Part shown: piece after piece, positions 1 through 12,400 of the stretch
How positions within the stretch are numbered: the stretch's first letter is position 1
Layout of the letters: every line of letters begins with the position of its first letter
NCBI GenBank assembly: GCA_013399115.1
Contig: VXAA01001101.1
Location: forward strand, 494,164 to 558,163
Source: Anseranas semipalmata
Lineage: Eukaryota > Chordata > Aves > Anseriformes > Anseranatidae
Direction of reading: 5' to 3'
Length of the DNA: 64,000 nucleotides
The notes under the pieces: model-generated
What the model saw: the letters and a program-made list of their open reading frames with translations, nothing else
What the model was told of the DNA's origin: nothing
Databases searched by the model: none
Program-made: the position numbers and the translations under genes

Positions 1-891
1 TTCTTATGCAATAGTACATCTGTTGCTGTTCTGAAGTCTTTGGGCACAGAAACTCTTTCCAGACAGCGCAGAGCAATCATTTGTGTGTTTTGACAGGTTT
101 CCAGCTGTAAGCCATATATTTGTTTTATAGCAAATTTTAGGTTAGTTCCTAGAATTTAAAACATATTCAATCTGCTTTTGTTTTACAATCTGTAAACACT
201 TTTAGAGCTCTATTCTTTATTTAATGATAGATAGGCACAACACAGCTGTTCTCTCATGGCCTGTATTTTCAGTGTAACCTTATTCTTCCCTCCATGCACT
301 GTTCAGAGTTTTTAACATGCCAGAAGAATACAGGCCAAAACATCAGCAAGCCAAAAATGCTCTGAAATAAACAGAAGGTGAGTGATTTGTAATTCATATC
401 TGCAAGGTGGTGATACAAACTATCTCTCACAGTACCCCGGACCAGAGAGTATGGCTTGCGTACAGCTTTTACAGGAATATGTTCATATGGCTCAGCAGAA
501 GACACTCAAGGTAGTGTGAGGGCTACAAACAAACTAGGCATGTCAACACAGAGCCTGTTGGACAACTGCACGTAGTTTCTCAGAAAGCCCAATTAATACA
601 AGTCAAGCATTGCATCAACACGATTACAACTGCTCCTGCTCAGAGCTGGTGTCTCAGCATGGCACTGTCCCACATCACATAACCCTACTGTGAGAAGAAC
701 TGATGGGAGCAAGAGCCCTGTATAGCACAGTGATTATACGCAAAGCATCAGTGCAATAGCCCTGCTGAAATTAACTTTTGCTGCCTGCACAACCATTTCA
801 GGAGGGTGGCTGGTGCCTCTATTTAATGATGCCCTCAGCTGTGCCCTGAACTCTCATTTGGTGGGTACATTATGACCTTCCTGCCAGCAAC

Positions 892-910
892 AAAAAAAAA
901 AAAAAAAAAA
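892..910. repeat. A19 homopolymer
   Basis: Perfect run of 19 A on the plus strand, with no recognisable retroposon upstream of it. Confidence 0.95.
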
Positions 911-1784
911 GCCAGTTTCTACTTTGACTTCAGTTTATATTTCAAATGTTGTGATAAAATGATCTCCTAGCGCTAAGGAATGCAATGTGACATTATAATG
1001 GACACCACAGGCTCTCAGAATTAGGCTGGCACCCAAGCTACATCATTAATGTTTGCATATAATCTTCCTTTTTAGAGATACTGTGCTGACAAACTGTAAC
1101 TCTCGTATTTGGATTTGCCCAACTCACGTTCCCCTCTGTAAATACTGCACATTCACAAATCAACCCTATGCTCCAGCAGGATAAGCAACAGCAACAACTC
1201 CAAATTCACCTTCTGACAGGCCACTGCAAACACAGTGAGTTCTTTGCTTGATGCCATGTAGTTCTTTAAGGAAAATAATTTGTTTCCAGAAAGTCTTTCC
1301 CCCTTACTTACAAAGCTTTGAGACGGGAAATCCTGTCAGCAACAGCCTTGACAAGCATTTCTTTTTTAAATACACTCGTTAATAACTTCATCCTTCTCGG
1401 AAAATACTCAACTGTTCAAAACAAGCTGCCCACATGAACAGGGACAGCTCTCCAGATCCTGGCCTGGAACTTCCCCTCCTTCCTCTCAAGAATCCTGAAT
1501 TCCTGCCCCTAGACCTAAATTGGGTGGCTCAATCTTTTGTGGACTTCAGCTGGGAAAGAAATAGCCAGATACACCATTTCAGGCCCTTCCCCTTCTGCTG
1601 TCAACTTTCTTTACCCTTTTGACACTATCAAATTAACAATTTCTTTGGGACATATGGTGCTGGGAACAGCCATGCCATTAGCTCTTTTGCAGCTGGAAAA
1701 CCACCTGGGACAGAGTTACCAGTGCAGTACTGGGTAGAGGAGGAGGTGGGCAGAACAGCAGAACACTGGGAGCACAATGCTTTA

Positions 1785-1848
1785 TATTATTATTATTATT
1801 ATTATTATTGTTGTTGTTGTTGTTGTTGTTGTTGTTTTTGTTGTTGTC
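1785..1848. repeat. Compound (ATT)n(GTT)n microsatellite
   Basis: About eight ATT units run into about twelve slightly imperfect GTT units. Confidence 0.95.
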
Positions 1849-2201
1849 GTCATTATGTTGGACCAGGAGACCACTGACATATAAACACAGAATACAAAAT
1901 GGTCTCTTCCCCGGAAGCTTGCACTGTAAGTATAAATATTCAGCATAAATGGCGTCTGCATAGGAGATGTTAAATAGGGAAATAGTAAGTCATGGTAGAT
2001 GCTGTGAGTGAGGATCTAGTTTAAACTGGAAGAGAAAGTAAGCAGACTGTACAAGAGAGTGCTATATGGTCAAACAATGGCAACATTGTGGACAGGCATA
2101 AGACTGCATTTGTTAAAAGACAGAGAGATGATGTTGCAAAAATATTTTTGGTGCTAGAAGCAAGAGAGTTGTAACCTTCTTGATCCCAGCAGTGCTCTGA
2201 G

Positions 2202-2240
2202 GAAAAAAAAAAAAAAAAAAGAAAAAAAAAAGAGAGAGAG
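2202..2240. repeat. A-rich / GA simple repeat
   Basis: A18, G, A10, then a short (GA)n. It has the shape of a retroposed poly(A) tail, but nothing upstream is recognised as a retrocopy. Confidence 0.9.
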
Positions 2241-3885
2241 CTATTTACATTCTTCACAAATAAACAGGGCTGCATTGAAGAAAATACTGGACATACCATC
2301 ATTTTCTTCTCCTAACCTCCAAGACCCCAACTTTTAGCTCAACAGGGTCACCTTATTCCTCCAAGTAATCCTAGAAAAAACCTGAAGTAAAGAATGGCTT
2401 TATAATACAGCATGTCCTACTAAGTTAGAAGAACTGTGGGCATTATTAGGCTGATCAAGGCAAGCTGGGATTTATAAAATAGCTTCCCACAGGCACTGAT
2501 CCAAAGCCTGTTAATGGGAGTCTTTCCTCTGACTTCAGGCCTCCCACCCAACCCACCAAGGCTCCTATCCGACTGACAACAAGTTTGAAGGATCCACCCT
2601 GCACAGATGGCGAACTTGCACCACAGAGGATGCTCCATCCAAAGCTCTCTTGAAAGGCTGATACAATGCCTGAAGAAAAGGGCTGATGTGTTAGATGTGT
2701 GGCATATATAAACACAGGAGGACTTCCACTGCAATGCAAAATCTCAGAAGAGAAAGTTTTTTATGCATCTCGCAGGATATTTCTAGCACACCAAGAGTTA
2801 ACAAGTTTCTATAAATTTGCACGAAACTCACTTTGACTCCTTGACAAAGGAATTACTCCTGCAGAAAAATCAGAAATTAAAGAAGCTGTCACTTACAGCA
2901 CTCTTTCCTTATGTTGGAGTCGAGGCACTAGCACTAATAAAAGGTGACTTCTGTCACGTCTCCTCCTTCTCCTCCCTGCAGAATACCCCTCAGCTGCATG
3001 GAAATTTTTGCAAACTTTGGCACTGTCTGCATTCTAGCAAGTCATGCTGGCCAAAACAACGAAGCAGAATTAATGAAAGGAGTTAGCTTGTAAAACAGAA
3101 CAGTGTATCAGCAGCAAACAAGGAAGAAGAGCCATCCCGATAGCCCTGCACACAAGATTAATTGAGAAAAATAAAACTGATCTGTGGGTGAAGCAGTTTA
3201 CAGTGAAGTGTTTAACTTTTACCATGGTAATAGTCCAACTTGTAAATGAACTAGGAAAAGATAGAGCAACCACAATAGCAAGAATTTATTCTAGCACAGA
3301 GGACTCTTATATTGATTAATAAAGAGCAACGTCTCAAAGTAGAAGGACACAGGACTGTGCTCTGTTATCTGGAATTGCAACATCTTCTGGTACATGCTTA
3401 GAAAAATGCGTAAGTTCTGTGAATTCTGTAAGATCAAGAAAAGCCATACCTTAGTGCTTTACGATAGAAATAAAACATTCCCATAAGTACTGGAGCAAAA
3501 GATAATCTGATGGCTGACTTCACTGCATGGGGCAATGACTATAAGAGAACACGGTGGAGGCAGCCCACCATTCTAAACACTTTCAGCTCACTTATTCCTA
3601 TATACACTCTTTTTCTTTTTTAATGTAAAGCATCGTATAACATGACTACGAACACTTTAGGAATGTGGATAGAAGAAATTCTGGTTTAAAAAACTAATTG
3701 AGTGTTGGGCAATGGCTGATGACATTCCTCTGGGCAGACAGGCATGGGACAGCGTGTACCCACTGTGCCATGGAGACAGCGCTAGAACTAACTCTGGGTC
3801 GTGGCTTCCCTTTTAGCAACCGCAGGTAGGAAATGAGTCTTCTTTCATCATGCACTTTCACAACAGGGAAAGAGTCATCCCTGTC

Positions 3886-3921
3886 TTTTGGTTTGTTTGT
3901 TTGTTTGTTTGTTTGTTTTTT
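3886..3921. repeat. (TTTG)n microsatellite
   Basis: About seven GTTT units with imperfect edges. A shorter sister array lies at 4045-4067. Confidence 0.93.
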
Positions 3922-4044
3922 GGTCTAAATCCCTATGTCATACCTGAGTAAGAAATCTCTCTTTTTCAGATACCAAAATTTTCACTTCAGTTGTTCAATT
4001 ATATACCTATTATCTAGAAAATTGCCATGCCTAAATGAGTTCCA

Positions 4045-4067
4045 TTTGTTTGTTTGTTTGTTTGTTT
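4045..4067. repeat. (TTTG)n microsatellite
   Basis: Five GTTT units, 130 bases beyond a similar array. Confidence 0.93.
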
Positions 4068-6374
4068 TACTAAGTAACAAAGACAACTTTGCTTTCTGAA
4101 GAGTATATTTGTATATTGCTAATTATCTTTTCCATGAGTACACAAGCTAAAGTTTGTACGGAAAAACAAACAAAAGGATGTCATTAAGATGGGTCCCCAG
4201 AACGATTTCAAACGATTCATAGTGGTCTTGGCCTAATTAAAATTGCATGTGAAAACAAACATGCTTGCAATTTGCTAGGATAATATTGGGCGTTCATTAA
4301 TTTTTTCAACCTGGCCCGTATGTGACAAAATGAAGCACATGCAGTTGAAGTCTAAGAACATGATCGTGCAGTGTAAGCTGTGTGAATTGAATTAACTTTG
4401 TAGGGAATAGTACAAGTCTTTAATCTTACAAATCCTTACTTACAGTAGTTGTTAACTCATTGAGAAAAATCTGTCTGAGAATTTCATGGTGCCTCCCTTA
4501 CTGGAATAGGTAAGCATCTAATGCATAAAAACTACAGCCTGGAGTAAGTCATACCGCTGCTCTGGTTTCTACTCTGCCTGGTCTCAGTGCTACAATGCAC
4601 ACTTCCAATTTTAAGCAAGGAAAAGAACTGGAAAGATACATTTCTTTTTAAGGTAATACATTTTTCTTTCTATTTGAATATTAGGATAGACTAACTGGAA
4701 GCCAATAAAAAGCTAGGGACAGATGATGGACCATGAGGATGGCTGGAGAAACTGAGTCATTGCATGTCTTGGTACAAAACCATTGGCTTCACTTGGCTTA
4801 ACCCAATGATATGGTTAGAACAGCTACAGACTGGGTCTGCAACCAACAAACAGTTTAAAAGAGATAACCTATGAAAAAAATTGCATATAAATACTAACAC
4901 AAACACCCAAGTCCCTAGCAAAACAGTAAGGATCTCAGACAATAATGAACTTGTTGAGTAGCTGCAGGATTTCCTGCTATGAGCTGGATATACATACACC
5001 TTGTGGGACAGGGTCAGCTGGCTCCAAAGAAATATCCACAACCCCCCTACTCAGAGCTAGTTAATAAAAACTGAGGTGGAGGAAGGAGACTGAAGTTCTG
5101 AGGATCTGAGGGAATTAATTAAGGGCTGTCAGCAGGTGCTTGCACCTCTGGGGGACCCAGAGCCAGAGGAAGGGTACCCACATCACTTCTTTCAAGGAAC
5201 AGACCAAGATTCACTGTTTAATTTTGATGTGGCACCCTCCTTTTACCTGCTTGACCGGTGATGACAGTGCTCCTCCAAGAAGCAAGAGATTGGAGCTCAA
5301 AACATTTGCCAGCTCCCAGGAGGCCACAATAACTGCTAAAGGAGGGGAGGAAAGGAGGGACAGGGACACAGCCCCTCGTTCCGTCAAGACTGGATGCTAG
5401 ATTGGGATTGGATGGGAGAGACATGGGATTTCGGAGAGAAAGGGAGTGAGAAGACTTAAAGAAAACATGATGGCTGTGGTAAGGGCATTTGACAAGGATG
5501 AGGAAATGCTGTGGCTCCCCCTTATAAGATTATGCCTGTTGTTTATACAAAGTAGTCACAGAGAGGAGGCAGAAGCCATCTTGCAGCAGTGAGAAGAAGA
5601 AGGCGGCAGCCCTGATGTCTCTTTGTGCGTCCTCTGGCACAAATGTGCTTATTCTGAGTCTTCTGGACTGGTCCCTCAGTGACCGCGGCACCACTCTGCC
5701 TAATTCCCCCAAACTGACCCGGCTGTGAGAGAAGCCCTGAACCTGCTGTCCTAGACTGAGCGTATCTCGGCATGCAAGATAAGAGCTCAAGGGAAATGCC
5801 TAGGAAGAGTAAGTACTAAATTGCTTCTGGACTAGATACCTCCAGTCTGTCTAAATTAATTTCTGAACGACAAATTGTGTTCCAGTCTCAGCTGATGCAT
5901 GCCAGTGGAAGGGATGGTATCGGTTGTCCTCTCCTGGCTGAAGAAACAGCCGGGCTGTAACAGTGCATCACGTTACGGACCTCAGTGTGCTAACACAGGG
6001 GAGGAGGCACCGGTGGGCACAAGGAATCAACTCTTAGCAAACTGCCAGAGCACGCTGCACGGCCCCTGCTGCAAGACCAGGACCACAGCAGACCACACAA
6101 GGATGGGGACCTTTCTGCAGCTGGCAACAGCTGTAATGCTGCAAGGAGCAAGCTGCCAGGTTTCTTGGCATCTGGCAGCCAGAAGGATAGAGGAAAGTGG
6201 GCTCAAAGCCCCAAGTACTGGCGAGAGAGTTCGAGACTGGGTCTGTATCCAGTGCTCGGATCTGCCACAGACCCCCCCTCCAGGAAGCAGACTGTTGCAG
6301 AGCTAGTATCTAACGTCACCCCAGCAATAGGGCTGCAGCAGACCTGTAACCCACCTGTAAGGAGAGCTGGGGCC

Positions 6375-6431
6375 ATACGGAATGGTTTGGGTTAGAAGGG
6401 ACCTTAAAGATCACCTAATTCCAACCCCCAG
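6375..6431 (-). mobile_element. CR1 LINE 3' tail fragment, minus orientation
   Basis: The plus strand reads GGAATGGTTTGGGTTAGAAG, then GGACCTTAAAGATCACCTAA and TTCCAACCCCC. This is the reverse complement of the CR1 3' end that normally finishes with ATTCTATG repeats. Only about 57 bases remain. Confidence 0.8.
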
Positions 6432-9400
6432 CAGAGCCCTGCCTAATGATGGAGGTTGTCTGATGGCTGGAAGTGATCAAAGCCTGGCACTCTCAAGGAC
6501 CAGACATCCCAGAAACATCTCACTGCTCGCACAGTTCTCTTAGCAAGAAGATGAAAGGGAGAACACACCACATCTGACAGATGTTAATTACTTTGCACAG
6601 GCTCAGCTCCACAATGGTACTTTGGATTGATGATACAGACTGTTAGATGCTAATTTTGGGGTACTCACAGTCTAAAAAGGAGCTATCCCTGTTCCCTTTT
6701 GTATAACTTCTGTTATAGGAGGCTTAGGAATTAGCTCAATTCATTTTGTGATTCAAACCTTAATCTATTGCTTCCAGCGTCAGCAGCAGAAGAAAATAAC
6801 TGTACAGGCATTCTGTTATTCAAATATTCACAGCAATCGGCAGCTCTTTGTGTCCTTACAGAAACAACCTTGTCTATCACCACGAAACAAGGCCTGTATG
6901 TATATGCAAGGAAGTAACTGCTGGATTAGCAGTAAACGGGACTAGTTATTGCTTCTTGATCTGCTTCTACTGAAATTAGTGCTACAGATAATATATGATA
7001 CTACTAAGTCCACAGCCAGATGTATCATTTATTGTAACTGCTTTTTTTTTTTATTTGCATCCAGTTTTCTACGCATGAATGCAACACAAATTATGCGGCA
7101 GTAGGTTTCCTTCCACAGAACACTTTGATATCTGTACAAATAACTTTACCGCCGGGACTGCCGTTACTTTGATCAGCTGCCACCACAGAAACTACCGCAG
7201 CTTATCAAAAAAGAATCAGAACTTCTTTCCTGTGCTTGCAAAACTCCCCGAGCAGCTGCACCCAAGCGACCAGAGCTCATTTTCTTCCCCTGCAGGCTCC
7301 CCCAAGCCGGAGCCCAGCCGCTGGCTGAGCAGATGCTGCCCCCTGTCTGGCTTCTCGTTTCCTGGTCCCAGCTGAGCTCTAGCAAAGGAAAAGGGAAATC
7401 ACACTTTTTGCCTCTCCTGGCAGGATAACAGGTGTGTCTCTGGAGGACCTTATTCATTTCTTGCACACGCTGTTTTGAAGGACAACCTTTCCAAAGTCTG
7501 TAATGTCCTGCGATACTCATTACCTGAGCCTCCAGCTTGTGGAGAAAACTGTACCCAAAGTAGGTGAGCTGCAGTGCGGTTCTGCTGCTGCTTTTCTCCT
7601 TTCAGCCATAAAAATTAACACGGGAAATCCCCTTGGTTTCCTTCCAGGGGCAACTAAATTTCCAGAAGGAATGAGGCCTCTTTTCCAAAAACTCCGATCA
7701 AAGTCAATTTTAAATGATGTAGACAAGACCTTGGACAATCAGGAATGGTTATGCATGTGTTTTACTTTTTCTACACAAAATATTTTTCTACAAAAGCCCA
7801 TTCTGTATTTCTGAGCTCTACTAGAGGTGTCAGGGCATTCCAGAAGAGAAGCTTCCCAACATGAGACCTGCTCCTGCGTTTAGCTAAAATATTTAGGGAG
7901 AGCTGTGATCATCTCTATGGCAATCACAGCTACCGTGAGCATCCCGACTGATATATGTCTGAAGTACGTTGTATAGTCTTCATCTTTATAAGACATTTGC
8001 TCAAGGCTTCTAGCAGTTCCCTACTCTGATTTCAGCTGTTTTCTTTTTAAAAACAGAGAAAGGATGACTGCAGTGTAGGACTCTGATTGCATTGATTGCT
8101 ATTAGTAGTGTTGAGCATTTACACTGCAGTGGCTACCAGTGGCTCTTTTATGGGCCCAAGCCCCATTTTATTAGGCATTGCCCAAACTCTGTTCCTGAGG
8201 AGTTTCTTTAACAAAATTCTGGGGGCAGTAACAATATAGCTAATGCTGAATAAACCTGCAATATAATTCAAATGCTTCCTGCAATGAATGGGTTAAAATC
8301 CTGACACCATCAAAGCATCATCACCTTCACCAATGAGTCAAGATTTGATCAACTTTCTTCAGCTGAAAATATATAATTATCCTATTTTGTAAGATGGGCA
8401 TTCTGGATGATTTGTCCAAATTCATGCAACAGAGCAATCAGTAAGGAGCAAGTTGAAAATTATTTCCTTTTCCATGAAAAAATATTGAAATTTCTAAACA
8501 ATAATATCCATCCAAAATAAGAACAAGTCATAATCTTGAGCATGCATAAACACTGAAAGCCTGCAAAAGAGTAACTTTAGATTGGAGCTACCATTTTTTT
8601 TATTTTTACAGTCAAAATATTTGGTTCAATTTGGCTTTAATTCTACTGAAAATTAATTTGAATTTTAAAATGAGGCCTCTTGAAAACCTCACGCAGAAGA
8701 GTCAAAATAGGATATCTGAACAACTTTAAGGCATTTTTAAAGACTTTTAAAATTTATTGAAATTGTCCCTTTCCAATACACAGTTTGAGAAATTGGCACT
8801 TTTGAGTGCAAAATGATTATACTAGTGAACTTTCTGAGCAGCCCTATCAGTATTGCAGCCAGCCTTTCACTATGAGAAGCTGCCAATAGGACTTGAAATT
8901 AATGGTTCTGCTGATGGTTTTAGCCTGTTTACATAATAATCCCAGGTAAAATCTCTGCCAAAATAGTCGGTAGGCAACTAAGCAGTTTATTTTGGGTAAA
9001 GAGCTTTTTCCTAGACTTGCTGGTCACTGGGCAGGACTCTTACCCTGCTGTGTCTAATAGGATGGATGAGTCACCTGCTGCACCGAACTGCTCATGTACA
9101 ACGGACCCAGGTGGGCACAGTGACTGTCCTGTGCACACTTGGATATCCCCATTTATATGCCCACGAGCCCATTTGGATATGGATACTAAGTCCAACTGGT
9201 CCCAGGAAATGTTGGGTCCCCAAGTTTCTTAGCACCTTGCTATAAAATAGCTCTCCTTGCAGGGGAGAAGAACATTGTTCTCCAGGACTTCAGGAGACCA
9301 GGTAGGTCCCGGCAAAAAATCTGCAGAAGCCAGTGATGACGGTTTTACTGCGTCCAGCAGATGAGAGTTGTCCCTTCACCCTGACCGGCACAGCTTTCAG

Positions 9401-12400
9401 ACACCAGCAGGGAATATGAGGAGAGCACTGGGAAAAGGATCTGAATCCCCAGACTGCAGGGCAGCCACCTATGGCCATTGGGTCTGATGCACCCAATGGG
9501 AAATCTGATCAGGTCTGAGTCTTTACAACAAGCGGTGACAGGTTCTGCAGGAGGGATGGATCTGATTCCCTAACGTGGGGCTAAGCAAGAAGAAGAAAGG
9601 CAGTTTGGCTTTACGGAAGCATAGAGGTGAGGATACAGTTTTTTTTAAACTATTTGAATGTGGTATTTCTAAGCACAATGTAAATGAAGGAAATTCAATA
9701 CAATACAAGGCTTCAGAAGGTGCCAAATACACACAGAAACGTGAACATTTGGGGATTTGTTTTAGTCTTTTAACATTATAATAGTATTATTTTAAAACTG
9801 CTGGAAACAAGTGGCCCTTCAAATAAATCATAAGAAAACATTTCTGTTTATTTAATAATTAAATTATCTTCATTAATAACAACATCTGCAGAACATCCAC
9901 CTCAATGACAACTAACAAGATCCAGGTGTCAAAGCAACACCCAGTCAGCAGTGGTGAACCAATTTTTCTTACCCGGGGCTGGAGCCAAGCCATGTCACAC
10001 TAATGAAAGCTGACAGCAGGTCAGGTGGACAGAATGCTATATCTGCAAGAATTGCAATAATGCATTCTAAATGTATAGCTAAAACCAAAAGAAAGATGTC
10101 TTGAGTGGACTCTTTCCTTTTTGAGTGTTAATTTTAAATGATTAAGGCTATAGTTGTGGCACACCAAAGGACACTTGAAGATATTAGTGTACCAAGCAAT
10201 TGCTTCATTTTACATGTAAAAATGGCCTGTTTGAAACAAATTTCCTGCTCCAAAGCTTGCACTTTTAGTGTTGGTATATCATTCATCCTTCTCCCACTCT
10301 TTTCGTCATTGTTTTTATTACTCTTTCATTTATTTTATTTTGCTTCACGAGGCTTTTTTTGTCCTTTCGAATTGTTTTCTCTACAAAGAAAATGCTTTTG
10401 GAGATTGACACCTGTCCATTCTAGCTGAGAAACGCATTGGGATTTCCCTACTAGAAATTAAAGATTAATTTAGAATTTGTTTTGAAGAACTTGTCATATG
10501 CCTAGAGGGATTGAAGATCTAACTGGAGCTGTCAGACCTGTGGGAGCTACTGCCTGCCTACGCTGCTGGGGGGCAGAGAGGGAGATTGATGATGAAAACA
10601 AAATGAAGGCCTCACCAGCAAAGACACAGGCCTCGATCCTAACAAAATGACAATATTTACATTTGATGTTGAGTAACAAGGTTTCCATTAATTCCCGCCA
10701 GAAAGATGTTAAAAACATCTTTCGTAATGAAGACGTAATGAAGAAACGTAATGAAGAGTCCATCTTTTTAAGAGCATTCATCTTGTTGAGTAAACAGAGG
10801 AAAGGCCAATTAATGGAAGAACGGCCGCGAGATCGGACATGGCTGCTCAACGTGCGCCATTTAAGGAAGATTTTTTTCTCGGCACAAAGTACTGAATTTG
10901 CTGCTCTGTGAAATGGAAACTTTTGAGAATTCCAGTTTAAACGAAGGAAGCTGCCTGGAGACAAAACCCTGTCTATTTTAACATTCTTTGATGTCAGCTG
11001 AAAAGCAAAGGCAGAGCAATCTGAAGCTATAAAGCTGAACTGAATCTAGAGAGACGTTCCTGACAGATGAGTCACTCCATTCGTGCCAGCCAGAGCACAT
11101 ACACACTCAGACTTGCCAGCTGGGGAGGCTTTTCCAGATAGCCCCTGCTGGTAGCATTTCAGCTGGGCCAAACTTTATGACAGATGCAACAAATAGCAAA
11201 CAGAAATGCTGTTCGGATGCTGATCTCAGGCAGTCACACGGAGTGAATTCAAAAACTGCAAATATCTTCTAAAAATTCAAAGCAGAATTAAGTAAATAAA
11301 GCCACCCAATGACTCCAATAGCTCAGCCCCTACCCATTCCTTCCAAGAGCCAAACTCCTGAAGGGCAGCACACCCAGCATCACGCAAAGAAACACATTTC
11401 TTGTTTCAGAGGACGATGATGCACATTTCACCTCCAGCAAGAGGCTGCATTTAGGCTATGTCAGGAAGTACACAGATACAGCAGCAATACTGCCAGCAAA
11501 AGGGAGCAAAGTGCTTCCTGCATGGCAGTATCTCTCTAGCACTACACTTAGCACCTAGTGTACAGATAAGTAAAACCTAAAACTACAGTTATTGTTGACA
11601 TGTGGCTTTTTTTTTTTAAAGCACTGCAAACACCAGAAAAATTAAGGTTTAGAAAAATTCAGGATGTGCTGGCTTATTTCCAAATTTGTGAACTTGCATA
11701 GAATTCAGAGTATTTGAGATTTTTTCAGCCTTGAAATAATTGAATCTCCTAGGCTAGAAGTGCCTTCTCTTTCAGAGGCAGGCTCAGTTGTTGGATGAAC
11801 AGGCTGGAAGCTGCCAAATAAAACCTGAGAAGCTGCCCCCTAATAGATGCTCTACCAGTATTCCACCAGGCAGCAAGTAATATTATTAGTAAATTAAAAA
11901 TTACTTGGCTTCCTTACAGGCGAACCTGATTCTCATGAGGTACCCAGAGGAAAACTGACTGCTACTGACCAAATAATTTTTACGTAGCTCAGGTTAGAAG
12001 TCCATTTAGTACAAAGCACTAGGATAACCATCAGTCTTTGAAACAGTTGTAGCTTTCTCAATAAATTCCCTTTCAAAAATCAGCCTCTGTCCCTGGGGAG
12101 CAGTATTTGTTCCTAGGCTGAGATCTTGGGTTATAGACTGGGCCACTCACCTGAGCAGCTCTGACTGAATTTAGCGCCTGCAGTTATGTTATTTTCAGGA
12201 CGATAGAATTAATGACTCATAAATGTCAGTATTAATACTTATGAGAGCTTAAGCTCTCATACAACATAGAATTATTCATGGAGACAAAACTTATGCTAAA
12301 AGAAAAGAACACCTATGTATACCTTGTCATGAAGTGCCTGTTCATGCTCTGCACGGAGAGATGGGCAGGCTGGTCATAATTTCATGCTTATCCATTCATA

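Larger units (their letters stand above)
1..6374. other. Intergenic DNA downstream of PDP1
   Basis: AT-rich sequence with several microsatellites listed separately. No exon, RNA gene or sizeable mobile element was recognised. The small open frames (up to 135 codons, at 5899-6306) have no family resemblance that I can see. Confidence 0.6.

Noticed and set aside
1..600. Possible CDH17 exons at the left edge (expected next gene by human synteny)
   Set aside because: No cadherin motifs (DXNDN, LDRE, DXD) were seen in any frame. The 78-codon minus frame at 269-505 does not resemble a cadherin.
10494..10964. 156-codon minus-strand frame
   Set aside because: No recognisable domain, no plausible splice context, and a competing plus-strand frame over the same bases.
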